In this document: piece after piece, positions 29,348-38,400 of the stretch
Layout: each line of letters begins with the position of its first letter
Numbering within the stretch: the stretch's first letter is position 1
Translations under genes and position numbers: made by a program
DNA from: Streptococcus pneumoniae
GTDB lineage: Bacteria > Bacillota > Bacilli > Lactobacillales > Streptococcaceae
Length of the DNA stretch: 64,000 bases
NCBI GenBank assembly: GCA_040719455.1
Contig: JBFDTN010000001.1
Location: 310,001-374,000 of the forward strand
Direction: 5' to 3'
The notes under the pieces: model-generated
Told to the model about the DNA's origin: nothing
What the model saw: only the letters and a program-made list of their open reading frames with translations
Database searches by the model: none

Positions 29348-29406
29348 TTGAAATTATTCAAGAAAGTTTCAGTTTACAAAATTTTCTAAAAATATTGAAT
29401 TTTCTG

Positions 29407-29435
29407 TTGACAGGCTTTTTTTGCTATGGTAAAAT
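29407..29435 (+). promoter_or_regulatory. Promoter of the leucine operon
   Basis: TTGACA (29407-29412), exactly 17 bp, then TAAAAT (29430-29435) preceded by TGG (extended -10). It stands 31 bp before the leader peptide start. Confidence 0.85.
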
Positions 29436-29466
29436 ACTACTACATTACATCAAAGGAGAGTCAAAC

Positions 29467-29520
29467 ATGAAACCAGCACGCATTTTTGTAGCAAACTTGT
29501 TGTTGTGGTATTCGGGCTAG
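29467..29520 (+). CDS. leuL: Leucine operon leader peptide
   Basis: A 17-codon reading frame, MKPARIFVANLLLWYSG, with AAGGAG 8 bases before the ATG. Three consecutive TTG leucine codons are followed by Trp and Tyr, and the TAG stop is inside the first arm of the attenuator. Ribosome stalling at the Leu run when leucyl-tRNA is short would let the antiterminator form. It is probably not functional as a protein. Confidence 0.85.
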   Translation: MKPARIFVANLLLWYSG

Positions 29521-29597
29521 TGCAAAAGCATTAGTCCTGTTTGGCTTACCAAGCGGGAGTAAAGAAACATCTCGCTTGGTCAAGTGAGATGTTTTTA
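29514..29597 (+). promoter_or_regulatory. Transcription attenuator of the leucine operon
   Basis: Four pairing segments are seen. GGGCTAGTGC (29514-29523) can pair with GCATTAGTCC (29528-29537). ACCAAGCG (29548-29555) is the exact complement of CGCTTGGT (29573-29580), giving an antiterminator. CATCTCGCTTG (29568-29578) pairs with CAAGTGAGATG (29581-29591) followed by T5, giving the terminator. The terminator's left arm is thus shared with the antiterminator. A ribosome stalled at the Leu codons would block the first pairing and favour read-through into leuA. This mechanism is known for leu/ilv leaders, including lactococcal ones. Confidence 0.85.
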
Positions 29598-29621
29598 TTT
29601 ATGGAGAAAGAGGAGTAGATT

Positions 29622-31181
29622 ATGCGTACAGTTGAATTTCTTGATACCAGCCTTCGTGATGGGGAGCAGACCCCAGGGGTGAATTTCTCAATTAAAGAAA
29701 AGCTTGCCATTGCTAAGCAACTTGAAAAATGGGGGATTTCAGCCATTGAAGCAGGCTTTCCAGCTGCCAGTCCAGATTCCTTTACAGCGGTCAAGGAAAT
29801 TGCAAAAGCCATGAATACAACCGCTGTTACAGGGCTTGCTCGCTTGGTCAAATCAGACATTGATGCCTGCTATGAAGCTTTAAAAGAGGCTAAATATCCG
29901 CAAATCCATGTCTTTATCGCAACCAGTCCCATTCACCGGGAGTTCAAGCTGAAAAAGACCAAGGAAGAGATTCTTGAGAATATCAAGGAGTATGTCAGCT
30001 ATGCTCGTTCAAAATTCGAGGTGGTCGAGTTTTCACCGGAAGACGGAACACGAACAGAGCTCGATTTTCTTCTGGAAGTCGTGCAAACTGCAGTGGATGC
30101 GGGAGCGACCTATATCAACATTCCTGATACAGTCGGCTTCACCACACCTGAAGAATATGGGCATATCTTTAAGTATCTGATTGAACATGTGAAATCTGAC
30201 CGCGACATCATCTTTAGTCCTCACTGCCATGATGATCTTGGAATGGCGGTAGCAAACAGCCTTTCAGCTATTAAAAATGGAGCAGGGCGCGTGGAAGGTA
30301 CCATTAATGGTATCGGTGAGCGGGCTGGAAATGCGGCGCTTGAGGAAGTAGCTGTTGCACTCAATATCCGCGCAGATTACTATCAGGTAGAGACAGATAT
30401 TGTCCTAAACGAAACGATTAATACTTCTGAAATGGTATCGCGTTTTTCTGGTATTGCCATTCCTAAGAATAAGGCAGTGGTCGGAGGCAACGCCTTCTCA
30501 CATGAGTCAGGAATTCACCAAGACGGTGTTCTTAAAAATCCGCTCACCTATGAAATCATTACGCCAGAATTGGTCGGTGTCAAGAGCAATAGTTTACCGC
30601 TTGGAAAACTCTCTGGTCGCCATGCTTTTGTCGAGAAATTAAAAGAATTGGCGCTCGAGTTTGACGAGGCAGAAATCAACGAATTGTTCAGCAAGTTCAA
30701 GGCCTTGGCGGATAAGAAACAAGAAATTACAGACGCAGATATTCGTGCCTTGATTGCGGGTGTGACGGTAGAAAATCCAGAAGGCTTCCACTTTGATGAC
30801 TTGACTCTTGCAGTCGACGGTGAGCACATGGTGGCCATGGTTCGTTTGGTGAATGCCCAAGGTGAGCAGGTAGAATGCCAAGCAACTGGTAAGGGAAGTG
30901 TTGAGGCGATTTTCAATGCCATTGATGAATTCTTCCACCAAGATGCCAAACTCTTGTCTTACAATATTGAGGCGGTGACAGACGGTATTGATTCGCAGGC
31001 ACGGGTGCTTGTGACCGTCGAAAATCAAGCGACAGAGACCATTTTCAATGCCTCAGGTCTCGACTTTGACGTCCTGAAAGCCAGTGCTATTGCCTATATT
31101 CATGCCAATATCTTTGTCCAAAAAGAAAACGAAGGAAGCATTGGCCATACCGTATCCTATCGTGATATGGCGGACTATTGA
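29622..31181 (+). CDS. leuA: 2-isopropylmalate synthase
   Basis: A 519-residue enzyme making the first committed step of leucine synthesis: 2-oxoisovalerate plus acetyl-CoA to 2-isopropylmalate. The HMGL-like TIM barrel starts [20 protein letters not shown] and has [16 protein letters not shown] and [12 protein letters not shown], which carry metal ligands. The C-terminal LeuA dimer domain (about 390-510) binds leucine for feedback inhibition. AGAGGAG precedes the ATG. It is the first gene of leuAB-DUF1294-leuCD. Confidence 0.96.
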   Translation: MRTVEFLDTSLRDGEQTPGVNFSIKEKLAIAKQLEKWGISAIEAGFPAASPDSFTAVKEIAKAMNTTAVTGLARLVKSDIDACYEALKEAKYPQIHVFIATSPIHREFKLKKTKEEILENIKEYVSYARSKFEVVEFSPEDGTRTELDFLLEVVQTAVDAGATYINIPDTVGFTTPEEYGHIFKYLIEHVKSDRDIIFSPHCHDDLGMAVANSLSAIKNGAGRVEGTINGIGERAGNAALEEVAVALNIRADYYQVETDIVLNETINTSEMVSRFSGIAIPKNKAVVGGNAFSHESGIHQDGVLKNPLTYEIITPELVGVKSNSLPLGKLSGRHAFVEKLKELALEFDEAEINELFSKFKALADKKQEITDADIRALIAGVTVENPEGFHFDDLTLAVDGEHMVAMVRLVNAQGEQVECQATGKGSVEAIFNAIDEFFHQDAKLLSYNIEAVTDGIDSQARVLVTVENQATETIFNASGLDFDVLKASAIAYIHANIFVQKENEGSIGHTVSYRDMADY

Positions 31182-31191
31182 GGAGAAGCAG

Positions 31192-32226
31192 ATGAAAAAA
31201 ACAATCGTTGCTCTTGCAGGAGACGGCATTGGTCCTGAGATTATGGCGGCAGGCTTAGAGGTCTTAGAAGCGGTCAAGCCCAGCCTTTCCTTTGACTATG
31301 AAGTGGTTGAAAAAGCCTTTGGTGGGGCAGGAATTGACGCCGAAGGCCACCCGCTTCCCCTAGACACCTTGGAGGCTTGTCAAGAAGCAGATGCGGTCTT
31401 ACTTGCTGCGATTGGCAGTCCCCAGTACGATAGTGCTCCTGTTCGGCCAGAAGAGGGTCTACTTTCACTTCGTAAGGAATTAGGGCTCTATGCCAATATC
31501 CGTCCTGTAAAAATCTCCCCTGCCTTGAAACATTTGTCGCCCTTAAAGGAAGAGCGGATTGCGGATGTGGATTTTGTTGTGGTCCGTGAGTTGACAGGGG
31601 GTATTTATTTCGGTGAGCATGAGTTACAGGACAATGTAGCGCGTGATGTCAACGAGTATCAGACTTTTGAAATCGAGCGGATTTTGCGCAAGGCCTTTGA
31701 ACTAGCTCGGACGCGCAAGAACAAAGTGACCAGCATTGACAAGCAAAATGTCCTTGCTACGTCAAAATTGTGGCGAAAAGTGGCAGATCGCATTGCCTTA
31801 GATTACCCAGATGTGACTTTGGAACATCAGCTGGTCGATAGCGCAGCCATGGTTATGATTACCCATCCTGCCAAGTTTGATGTGCTGGTGACGGAAAACC
31901 TTTTTGGCGATATTTTGTCAGACGAGGCTAGTGTCTTATCGGGTACACTTGGCGTCATGCCTTCGGCCAGTCACGGAACGGGAGCCAGTCTTTACGAGCC
32001 GATTCATGGTTCAGCGCCTGACATTGCAGGACAAGGAGTTGCCAATCCCGTCAGCATGATTCTATCTGTTGCCATGATGTTGCGGGAGACCTTTGGCGAA
32101 TTAGCAGCAGCAAGGAAAATAGAAGATGCTGTTGAAGCAAGTTTTGCTGCAGGCGTCTTGACGAGAGATTTAGGAGGAAATGCCTCTACCCAAGAAGCGG
32201 TAGATGCGATTATCAAACACTTATGA
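31192..32226 (+). CDS. leuB: 3-isopropylmalate dehydrogenase
   Basis: A 344-residue NAD-dependent dehydrogenase of the isocitrate/isopropylmalate family, converting 3-isopropylmalate to 2-oxoisocaproate. It has VALAGDGIGPEIM at the start, VRELTGGIYFGEH around the catalytic Tyr, the Lys region (SIDKQNVLATS) and the metal site NLFGDILSDEAS. The start is ATG at 31192 with GAGGAGAAG upstream, 10 bases after leuA; the longer frame from 31084 lies inside leuA. It overlaps the next gene by 4 bases. Confidence 0.96.
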   Translation: MKKTIVALAGDGIGPEIMAAGLEVLEAVKPSLSFDYEVVEKAFGGAGIDAEGHPLPLDTLEACQEADAVLLAAIGSPQYDSAPVRPEEGLLSLRKELGLYANIRPVKISPALKHLSPLKEERIADVDFVVVRELTGGIYFGEHELQDNVARDVNEYQTFEIERILRKAFELARTRKNKVTSIDKQNVLATSKLWRKVADRIALDYPDVTLEHQLVDSAAMVMITHPAKFDVLVTENLFGDILSDEASVLSGTLGVMPSASHGTGASLYEPIHGSAPDIAGQGVANPVSMILSVAMMLRETFGELAAARKIEDAVEASFAAGVLTRDLGGNASTQEAVDAIIKHL

Positions 32227-32492
32227 CTATCAAACAAATGGTGAGTATGACCCTTGTGGTCTGGAATGTAATCGTCTTTTTGACTTATGGATTGGATAAG
32301 GGAAAGGCGAGAAAGCAGGCCTATCGGATTCCAGAAAAGACCTTGTTGACCATGAGCATTTTGGGAGGCGGTCTTGGAGCGTGGGCTGGTGGCACTCGTT
32401 TTCACCATAAGACGAAAAAATGGTATTTTCAAGCGGCTTGGCTGCTTGGGCTCATCATAGATGGCGCTATTATGTATTGGATTTGGAGGTAA
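32223..32492 (+). CDS. DUF1294 small membrane protein within the leu operon
   Basis: An 89-residue protein with two or three hydrophobic helices and the family core [20 protein letters not shown]...[10 protein letters not shown]. Function of DUF1294 is unknown. It overlaps leuB by 4 bases and leuC begins 1 base after it, so it is translated as part of the leucine operon, an unusual partner for leuBC. A role in transport or in anchoring enzymes is possible but unsupported. Confidence 0.85.
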   Translation: MTIKQMVSMTLVVWNVIVFLTYGLDKGKARKQAYRIPEKTLLTMSILGGGLGAWAGGTRFHHKTKKWYFQAAWLLGLIIDGAIMYWIWR

Positions 32493-32493
32493 G

Positions 32494-33876
32494 ATGGCAG
32501 GAAAATCGATTTTAGACAAGGTCTGGGAACGCCATGTCATTACAGGTAATGAAGGGCAACCCCAGCTCATGTATGTGGACCAACATTATATCCATGAGGT
32601 AACAAGTCCTCAGGCCTTTCAAGGCTTGCGTGAGGCAGGAAGACGCTTGAGAAGACCTGACTTGACCTACGGAACTTTTGACCACAATGTGCCGACTGTC
32701 AATATCTATGATATTCGGGATGTGATTTCAAAGGCGCAGATGGATAAGCTGGCAGAAAATGTGGTCGAGTTTGGCATTGATTGCGCGGATCACGGTTCAG
32801 AACTCCAAGGCATTGTCCACATGATTGGACCAGAAACAGGACGCACCCAACCGGGGAAATTCATCGTCTGTGGCGATAGCCATACGGCGACGCATGGAGC
32901 CTTCGGTGCTCTGGCCTTTGGGATTGGGACCAGCGAAGTGGAGCATGTCTTTGCCACCCAAACCATTTGGCAGGTCAAGCCCAAGAAGCTCTTGGTTGAG
33001 TTTGTAGGACAAGCCCCAAAAGGTGTCTATGCCAAGGATTATATTTTAGCGCTGATTGCTAAGCACGGAGTTGGTCTAGGGGTGGGCTATGCCGTGGAAT
33101 ACCGAGGCGATGCGGTGGAGCGTCTTAGCATGGAAGAGCGCATGACCATTTGCAATATGTCCATTGAATTTGGCTCCAAGATCGGCATGATGAATCCTGA
33201 CCAAAAGACTTACGACTATGTACGAGAGACAGCTAATGCCCCAACGGACATTGAAGCTGCGATTGCCGATTGGAAGACCTTGGTCTCAGATGAGGATGCG
33301 GTCTATGACAAGGTCATTCGCATGGATGTCTCAAGTTTAGCTCCTATGGTGACGTGGGGGACCAATCCTTCTATGGGTGTGGCTTTTGATGAGGCCTTCC
33401 CAGACATCAAGGACATCAATGATGAGCGGGCCTATCAGTATATGGGAACCAGACCAGGCCAAAAGATTGAAGAGATTGAGTTGGGCTATATCTTTATTGG
33501 CTCTTGTACCAATGCTCGCCTGAGCGATCTAGCGCTTGCGGCTAAGTTTGTCAAGGGCAAGAAAATTGCCCCAAATCTGACTGCCATTGTCGTGCCAGGA
33601 AGCAGACCTGTCAAGCGAGCAGCTGAAAAAATGGGGCTTGATAAGATTTTCCTAGAGGCAGGTTTTGAATGGCGGGATCCAGGTTGCTCCATGTGCCTCG
33701 GTATGAATCCAGACAAGGTGCCAGACGGTGTTCATTGTGCCTCAACCAGCAATCGAAATTTTGAAGATCGCCAAGGTTTCGGAGCCAAGACCCACTTGTG
33801 CAGTCCTGCCATGGCTGCTGCCGCAGCAATCGCTGGGCACTTCGTTGATGTTAGAAAATTGGCGGAGGTAGAATAA
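32494..33876 (+). CDS. leuC: 3-isopropylmalate dehydratase, large subunit
   Basis: A 460-residue aconitase-type subunit that with LeuD isomerises 2- to 3-isopropylmalate. The three [4Fe-4S] cysteines are in [12 protein letters not shown] and in [33 protein letters not shown] and [17 protein letters not shown] are standard. ATG at 32494 (GGAGG just upstream) gives the [12 protein letters not shown] start of the family; the longer frame from 32461 lies in the previous gene. Confidence 0.96.
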   Translation: MAGKSILDKVWERHVITGNEGQPQLMYVDQHYIHEVTSPQAFQGLREAGRRLRRPDLTYGTFDHNVPTVNIYDIRDVISKAQMDKLAENVVEFGIDCADHGSELQGIVHMIGPETGRTQPGKFIVCGDSHTATHGAFGALAFGIGTSEVEHVFATQTIWQVKPKKLLVEFVGQAPKGVYAKDYILALIAKHGVGLGVGYAVEYRGDAVERLSMEERMTICNMSIEFGSKIGMMNPDQKTYDYVRETANAPTDIEAAIADWKTLVSDEDAVYDKVIRMDVSSLAPMVTWGTNPSMGVAFDEAFPDIKDINDERAYQYMGTRPGQKIEEIELGYIFIGSCTNARLSDLALAAKFVKGKKIAPNLTAIVVPGSRPVKRAAEKMGLDKIFLEAGFEWRDPGCSMCLGMNPDKVPDGVHCASTSNRNFEDRQGFGAKTHLCSPAMAAAAAIAGHFVDVRKLAEVE

Positions 33877-33878
33877 AT

Positions 33879-34469
33879 ATGGAAAAATTCACCATTTATA
33901 CGGGAAGAACAGTTCCCCTTATGAATGACAATATTGATACCGACCAGATTCTTCCCAAGCAATTTCTCAAGCTGATCGACAAGAAAGGCTTTGGCAAGTA
34001 CCTTATGTATGCCTGGCGTTATCTAGATCATGCCTATACGGAAAATCCTGATTTTGTCTTTAACAAGGACGAATACCGTAAAGCCACCATTTTAGTGACA
34101 GGGGATAATTTTGGAGCAGGATCTTCCCGGGAACATGCTGCCTGGGCGCTGTCTGATTACGGTTTTAAGGTCGTGATTGCAGGGTCTTTTGGCGATATTC
34201 ACTACAATAACGAATTGAACAATGGCATGTTGCCCATTGTCCAGCCAAGAAGTGTCCGTGAGAAATTAGCAGGGCTAAGCCCAGATGATGAAGTCACGGT
34301 TGACCTAGAAAAACAGGTCATCATCTCTCCTGTGGGCGAGTTTCACTTTGACATTGACAGCGAGTGGAAATACAAGCTCTTAAATGGGCTAGATGACATT
34401 GGCATCACCCTTCAATATGAGGATTTGATTGCAGCCTACGAACGCAATCGCCCTGCCTATTGGCAGTAG
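33879..34469 (+). CDS. leuD: 3-isopropylmalate dehydratase, small subunit
   Basis: A 196-residue swivelling subunit of the LeuCD isomerase. It has [23 protein letters not shown] and [21 protein letters not shown], both typical. It begins 2 bases after the leuC stop and completes the pathway genes of the operon. Confidence 0.96.
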   Translation: MEKFTIYTGRTVPLMNDNIDTDQILPKQFLKLIDKKGFGKYLMYAWRYLDHAYTENPDFVFNKDEYRKATILVTGDNFGAGSSREHAAWALSDYGFKVVIAGSFGDIHYNNELNNGMLPIVQPRSVREKLAGLSPDDEVTVDLEKQVIISPVGEFHFDIDSEWKYKLLNGLDDIGITLQYEDLIAAYERNRPAYWQ

Positions 34470-34516
34470 TAACTATTTACAAAAATGAACTATTAAAAAG
34501 AAAAGAGGATAGAACG

Positions 34517-35299
34517 ATGACAAAACATATAGAGTGGATAGGGGAACTTTCACAAGAAGGACTTGAGATTTTACAAGGAAATGGCGGATGTATTGTCTGT
34601 CCGACAAAGGTAGGCTATATCATCATGACCAGTGATAAAGCAGGACTTGAGCGCAAATTTACAGCCAAAGAGCGCAATCGCAATAAACCAGGGGTAGTGC
34701 TTTGCGGAAGTATGGAGGAGCTCCGTGCCCTAGCTCAGCTCAACCCAGAAATCGAAGCCTTTTATCAAAAACATTGGGATGAAGATATTTTGCTCGGTTG
34801 CATCCTGCCTTGGAAAGAGGAGGCAATGGAAAGACTTAAGGCTTATGGTGATGGTCGGGAAGAATTGATGACGGATAGCCGTGGTACGAGTTGTTTTGTT
34901 ATCAAGTTTGGTACAGCAGGAGAGCAGCTGGCAGCCCGTCTTTGGGAAGAGGGCAAAATGGTCTATGCTTCCTCAGCAAATCCATCTGGAAAAGGAAATC
35001 GGGGCAAAGTAGAAGGCATTGGCGAGCGTATTGAATCAAGCGTTGATTTGGTGATTGAAGCAGATGATTATGTGGCGTCCATCCAGCCAGATAAGACCGT
35101 AGAAACTCGCTACGAACAAGGAGTAATGGTATCAATGGTCGATAAAGATGGAAACTTGATTCCAGAGCAAGGTAAGGACAGCCGCTCCATTTCCCCATGC
35201 CCAGTCGTCATCCGTAAAGGTCTTGACATTGATAAGATCATGATGCATTTATCAGACCACTTCAACTCATGGGACTACCGCCAAGGAGAGTATTACTAA
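34517..35299 (+). CDS. YrdC/Sua5-domain protein, divergent
   Basis: A 260-residue protein with a YrdC-like fold: LQGNGGCIVCPTKVGY (where true TsaC has a PTDTVYGL-type motif), NRNKPGVVLCGS, and SSANPSGKGNRGKVEGI. TsaC/Sua5 makes threonylcarbamoyl-AMP for tRNA modification. This copy differs at the substrate loop and has no C-terminal Sua5 domain, so another activity is possible. ATG 34517 has AAGAGG upstream; 34460 lies inside leuD. It is 47 bp after leuD with no terminator between, so it probably shares the leucine transcript. Confidence 0.7.
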   Translation: MTKHIEWIGELSQEGLEILQGNGGCIVCPTKVGYIIMTSDKAGLERKFTAKERNRNKPGVVLCGSMEELRALAQLNPEIEAFYQKHWDEDILLGCILPWKEEAMERLKAYGDGREELMTDSRGTSCFVIKFGTAGEQLAARLWEEGKMVYASSANPSGKGNRGKVEGIGERIESSVDLVIEADDYVASIQPDKTVETRYEQGVMVSMVDKDGNLIPEQGKDSRSISPCPVVIRKGLDIDKIMMHLSDHFNSWDYRQGEYY

Positions 35300-35305
35300 T
35301 AAGCC

Positions 35306-35334
35306 AAAAAACTGCTTTAAAGGGCAGTTTTTTC
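35306..35334 (+). terminator. Terminator after the leucine operon
   Basis: AAAAACTGC/GCAGTTTTT stem around an 8-base loop with T6. Confidence 0.88.
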
Positions 35335-35418
35335 TATGAAATATATAGAAAGGTAAACGTTTTCTATATAGATGTGTTATAATAGGATTTGAAAAAAGTG
35401 AAAGAAAAAGGAAGGATT

Positions 35419-38400
35419 ATGAATCAATCATCGAATCAGGGCATGTGGAATCGCCTTTTGAAATTTTCCATTCGAACTCTGGCTGTGGGAGCTGTATCCC
35501 TAGCTGTGGGGGATTTTTGGTGTGATTCACATACTTTAACACGAGTTCAAGCAGATATACTTGAGCAAAAGAGCGAGGATATTTCTGTCACCTACCAGTA
35601 TGTTGCAGAGTCTGAGTTGACTGAGCAGGAAAAATCCCTTATCCAGCAAGGTCTTCCTCAAAATACCAATCAAGATCAGATCTATTATTTGGTCTATCGT
35701 GCAAAGCCACTCGCTACTCTTCCAAAAACCAGTGGAAATTCTGCTGAGCTTTCCCTAGCTTTAGGAGCAGTCTTTTTAGTCATTGGAGTAGCCAGTCTTT
35801 CTAGTCGAAAATCAACTACAGAAAAGATTATTCTTTCTTTGACCTTGTTAACGGCAGGAGGGGTAGCGATGCAACTTCCTACTATCAATGCCTTAGAAAG
35901 CAAGTCCTTATCTGGTTATCAAGAGACTTTTGTCTTGAAAAAAGGGGAGCCATTACCAAAGACGGCAGAAATTCCCAATTTTAGCTATGTAGGCTATATT
36001 AAAGGAAGTTCCAGTGTAGAAGCTAAAGGGGAGTTAGTAAATGAGCCAAAAACTGTGAAACCTTCTAGCACTGTAAAAGAAGATGAACAGACTAGCTCGC
36101 AAGGCAAAGCGTCTAGCCCTGCCTCAAAAGAAGAAAGCCAAGTAAAACCAAATACTCCTTCTGTGCATGAAGATACTTTAGCTCCTACAATCCCAAAACC
36201 CGTAGAGATGCCAACTCATAGCGTAGGCGAAGAACCAGCACCGACAGTAACCTTGCCAACTTTGGAAGTTCCAACAGAACCCCATTCAAGTGTGGGCGAA
36301 GCTCCAGCGCCAACGGTAGCTTTGCCGACTTTGGAAGTTCCGTCAGAACCTCACTCTAGCGTAGGAACGGAATCGGCACCAACGGTAGCCTTGCCAACCT
36401 TGGAAGTTCCGTCAGAACCTCATTCAAGTGTGGGAAGTGAACCTGTGCCGACGGTAGCTTTGCCGACTTTGGAAGTTCCGTCAGAACCCCATTCAAGTGT
36501 AGGAAGTGAACCAGCACCGACAGTAGATTTGCCAACTTTGGAAGTTCCAACCGAACCCCATTCAAGTGTGGGCGAATCTCCAGCGCCAACGGTAGCTTTG
36601 CCGACTTTGGAAGTTCCGTCAGAACCCCATTTAAGTGTAGGAAGTGAACCAGCACCGACAGTAGATTTGCCAACTTTGGAAGTTCCGTCCGACCCCCATT
36701 CAAGTGTGGGAAGTGAGCCAGTTCCGACAGTAGCTTTGCCAGCCATGGAATTCCCAGAAGAACCTCACTCAAGTGTAGGAAGTAAACCAGCACCGACAGT
36801 AGCTTTGCCAATTTTGGAAGTCCCAGAAGAACCTCATTCAAGTGTAGGCGAAGAAGCAGCCCCAACGGTAGACTTACCGACTTTGGAAGTCCCTGTGGAA
36901 CCACATTCAAGTGTGGGAAGTGAACCAACACCGACAGTAGCTTTGCCAATTTTGGAAGTTCCGTCAGAACCTCACTCAAATGTAGGTAGCGAGCCCGCCC
37001 CAACGGTGGATTTACCAACTTTGGAAGTTCCAACCGAACCCCATTCAAGTGTGGGAAGTGAACCAGTACCGACAGTAACCTTGCCAATTTTGGAAGTTCC
37101 GTCAGAACCTCACTCCAGTGTAGGTAGCGAATCAGCCCCAACTGTGGACTTACCAACCTTGGAAGTTCCGTCCGACCCCCATTCAAGTGTGGGAAGTGAT
37201 CCAGCTCCAACGGTATCTTTGCCAACTTTTGAAGTTTCCGAAGAACCTCACTCCAGTGTAGGTGACTCCCCAGCTCCAACGGTGGCTTTGCCAGCCTTGG
37301 AAGTCCCAGAAGAACCTCATACCAGTGTGGGTGACTCCCCAGCCCCAACGGTGGACTTGCCAACCTTAGAAGTTCATTCGAGTGTTGGTTCAGATCCAGC
37401 CCCAACAGTAGCTTTATCAAGCCTAGATCCAGCTACCATTCCAAACTATAGTGTTGGAGATGTTCCTCCACTAGTGGTTGAAAAGCCAGCGTTAAATCCG
37501 GATACTCTACCTCCAGTAGTGGATAAGTCAGCCTTGGAAATGGCTCAGAATCTCTTAGAAACTACCTTATCAAGTGAGCTAGATACAAAAGGCTATACCG
37601 CTGATAGCATCGAGAAATATGAGGAGGCAAAGACCCAAGCTATCAGCCTCAATCAAGAAGCAAAAGAAATTCTCTTGAATGAAGAAGTCGTTCAATCTCA
37701 GATTGATAAAGCCAAGGTACAAGTGGATTTGGCGTTCAAGCAGCTAGAGGATTCCAAGGAAGCTCTAGTAGTGGACAAATCGTCTCTTAGAAAAGCCAAA
37801 GAAGAGTTAGAGCATGCGATTACAGCAGTAGTCGATACAAAGACGAAAACAAAAGCCTCTGTACTTCGCTATGAAGAAGCTTTAGATGCAGCAAAAGCGG
37901 AGCAAGAAGTAGCAGATGGAGTCTTATCTAATCCTTACGCGACTGTCGCAGAAGTAACTCAAGAAACACCAAAGGTAAGCTTAGCACTCGCTAATCTTTT
38001 GGCTGCAAAAGCCGCTTTGGAAGATAAGCAAGTCTTGCCTGTGCCTGAGATTTCGATTAGCAGTGTCGTAGGTCATGCTGCTGAAAAAACGGTGACAGTG
38101 CAACCAATGATTGAGCAGGCAGTAGCTTACCAATCTGGAAAAGTTCAGCTCTATCATGGTGAAACCTTGATTGCTGAGAAAGCTCTCTCAGACTTAGATA
38201 ATCCAGTTACGTTTGACCAACTTTCCCTCAATACTCCTTATCAGGTCATATTGACGATTCAGTATGATACTAAAGATGAAGAAGGAGTCAAGACACTTTC
38301 TTATGATTATAGAGAGCTTGTGACGTTGAAAGACGAGACTCCGATGAGTCTGGAGTTGCGTGACATCACCTCTGCTGAATTGTATGGTCGCAGGGAGAAT

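Noticed and set aside
29230..29520. A 96-codon frame ending at the leu leader stop
   Set aside because: It runs through the inverted-repeat element and the leu promoter. Only the last 17 codons have a ribosome site and make sense as a leader.
31084..31191. A longer N-terminus for LeuB starting inside leuA
   Set aside because: The family starts at MKKTIVALAGDG with GAGGAGAAG upstream at 31192. The extension overlaps the coding part of leuA and has no homology.
36356..37420. A 354-codon open frame on the minus strand across the metalloprotease repeats
   Set aside because: It is open only because the 69-bp repeat is a multiple of three and the antisense of a Pro/Glu/Val repeat lacks stops. It has no ribosome site or known domain.
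36217..37443. Regular repeats that could suggest a CRISPR-like array
   Set aside because: The repeats are contiguous without spacers, are in frame with a protein and diverge at codon third positions.
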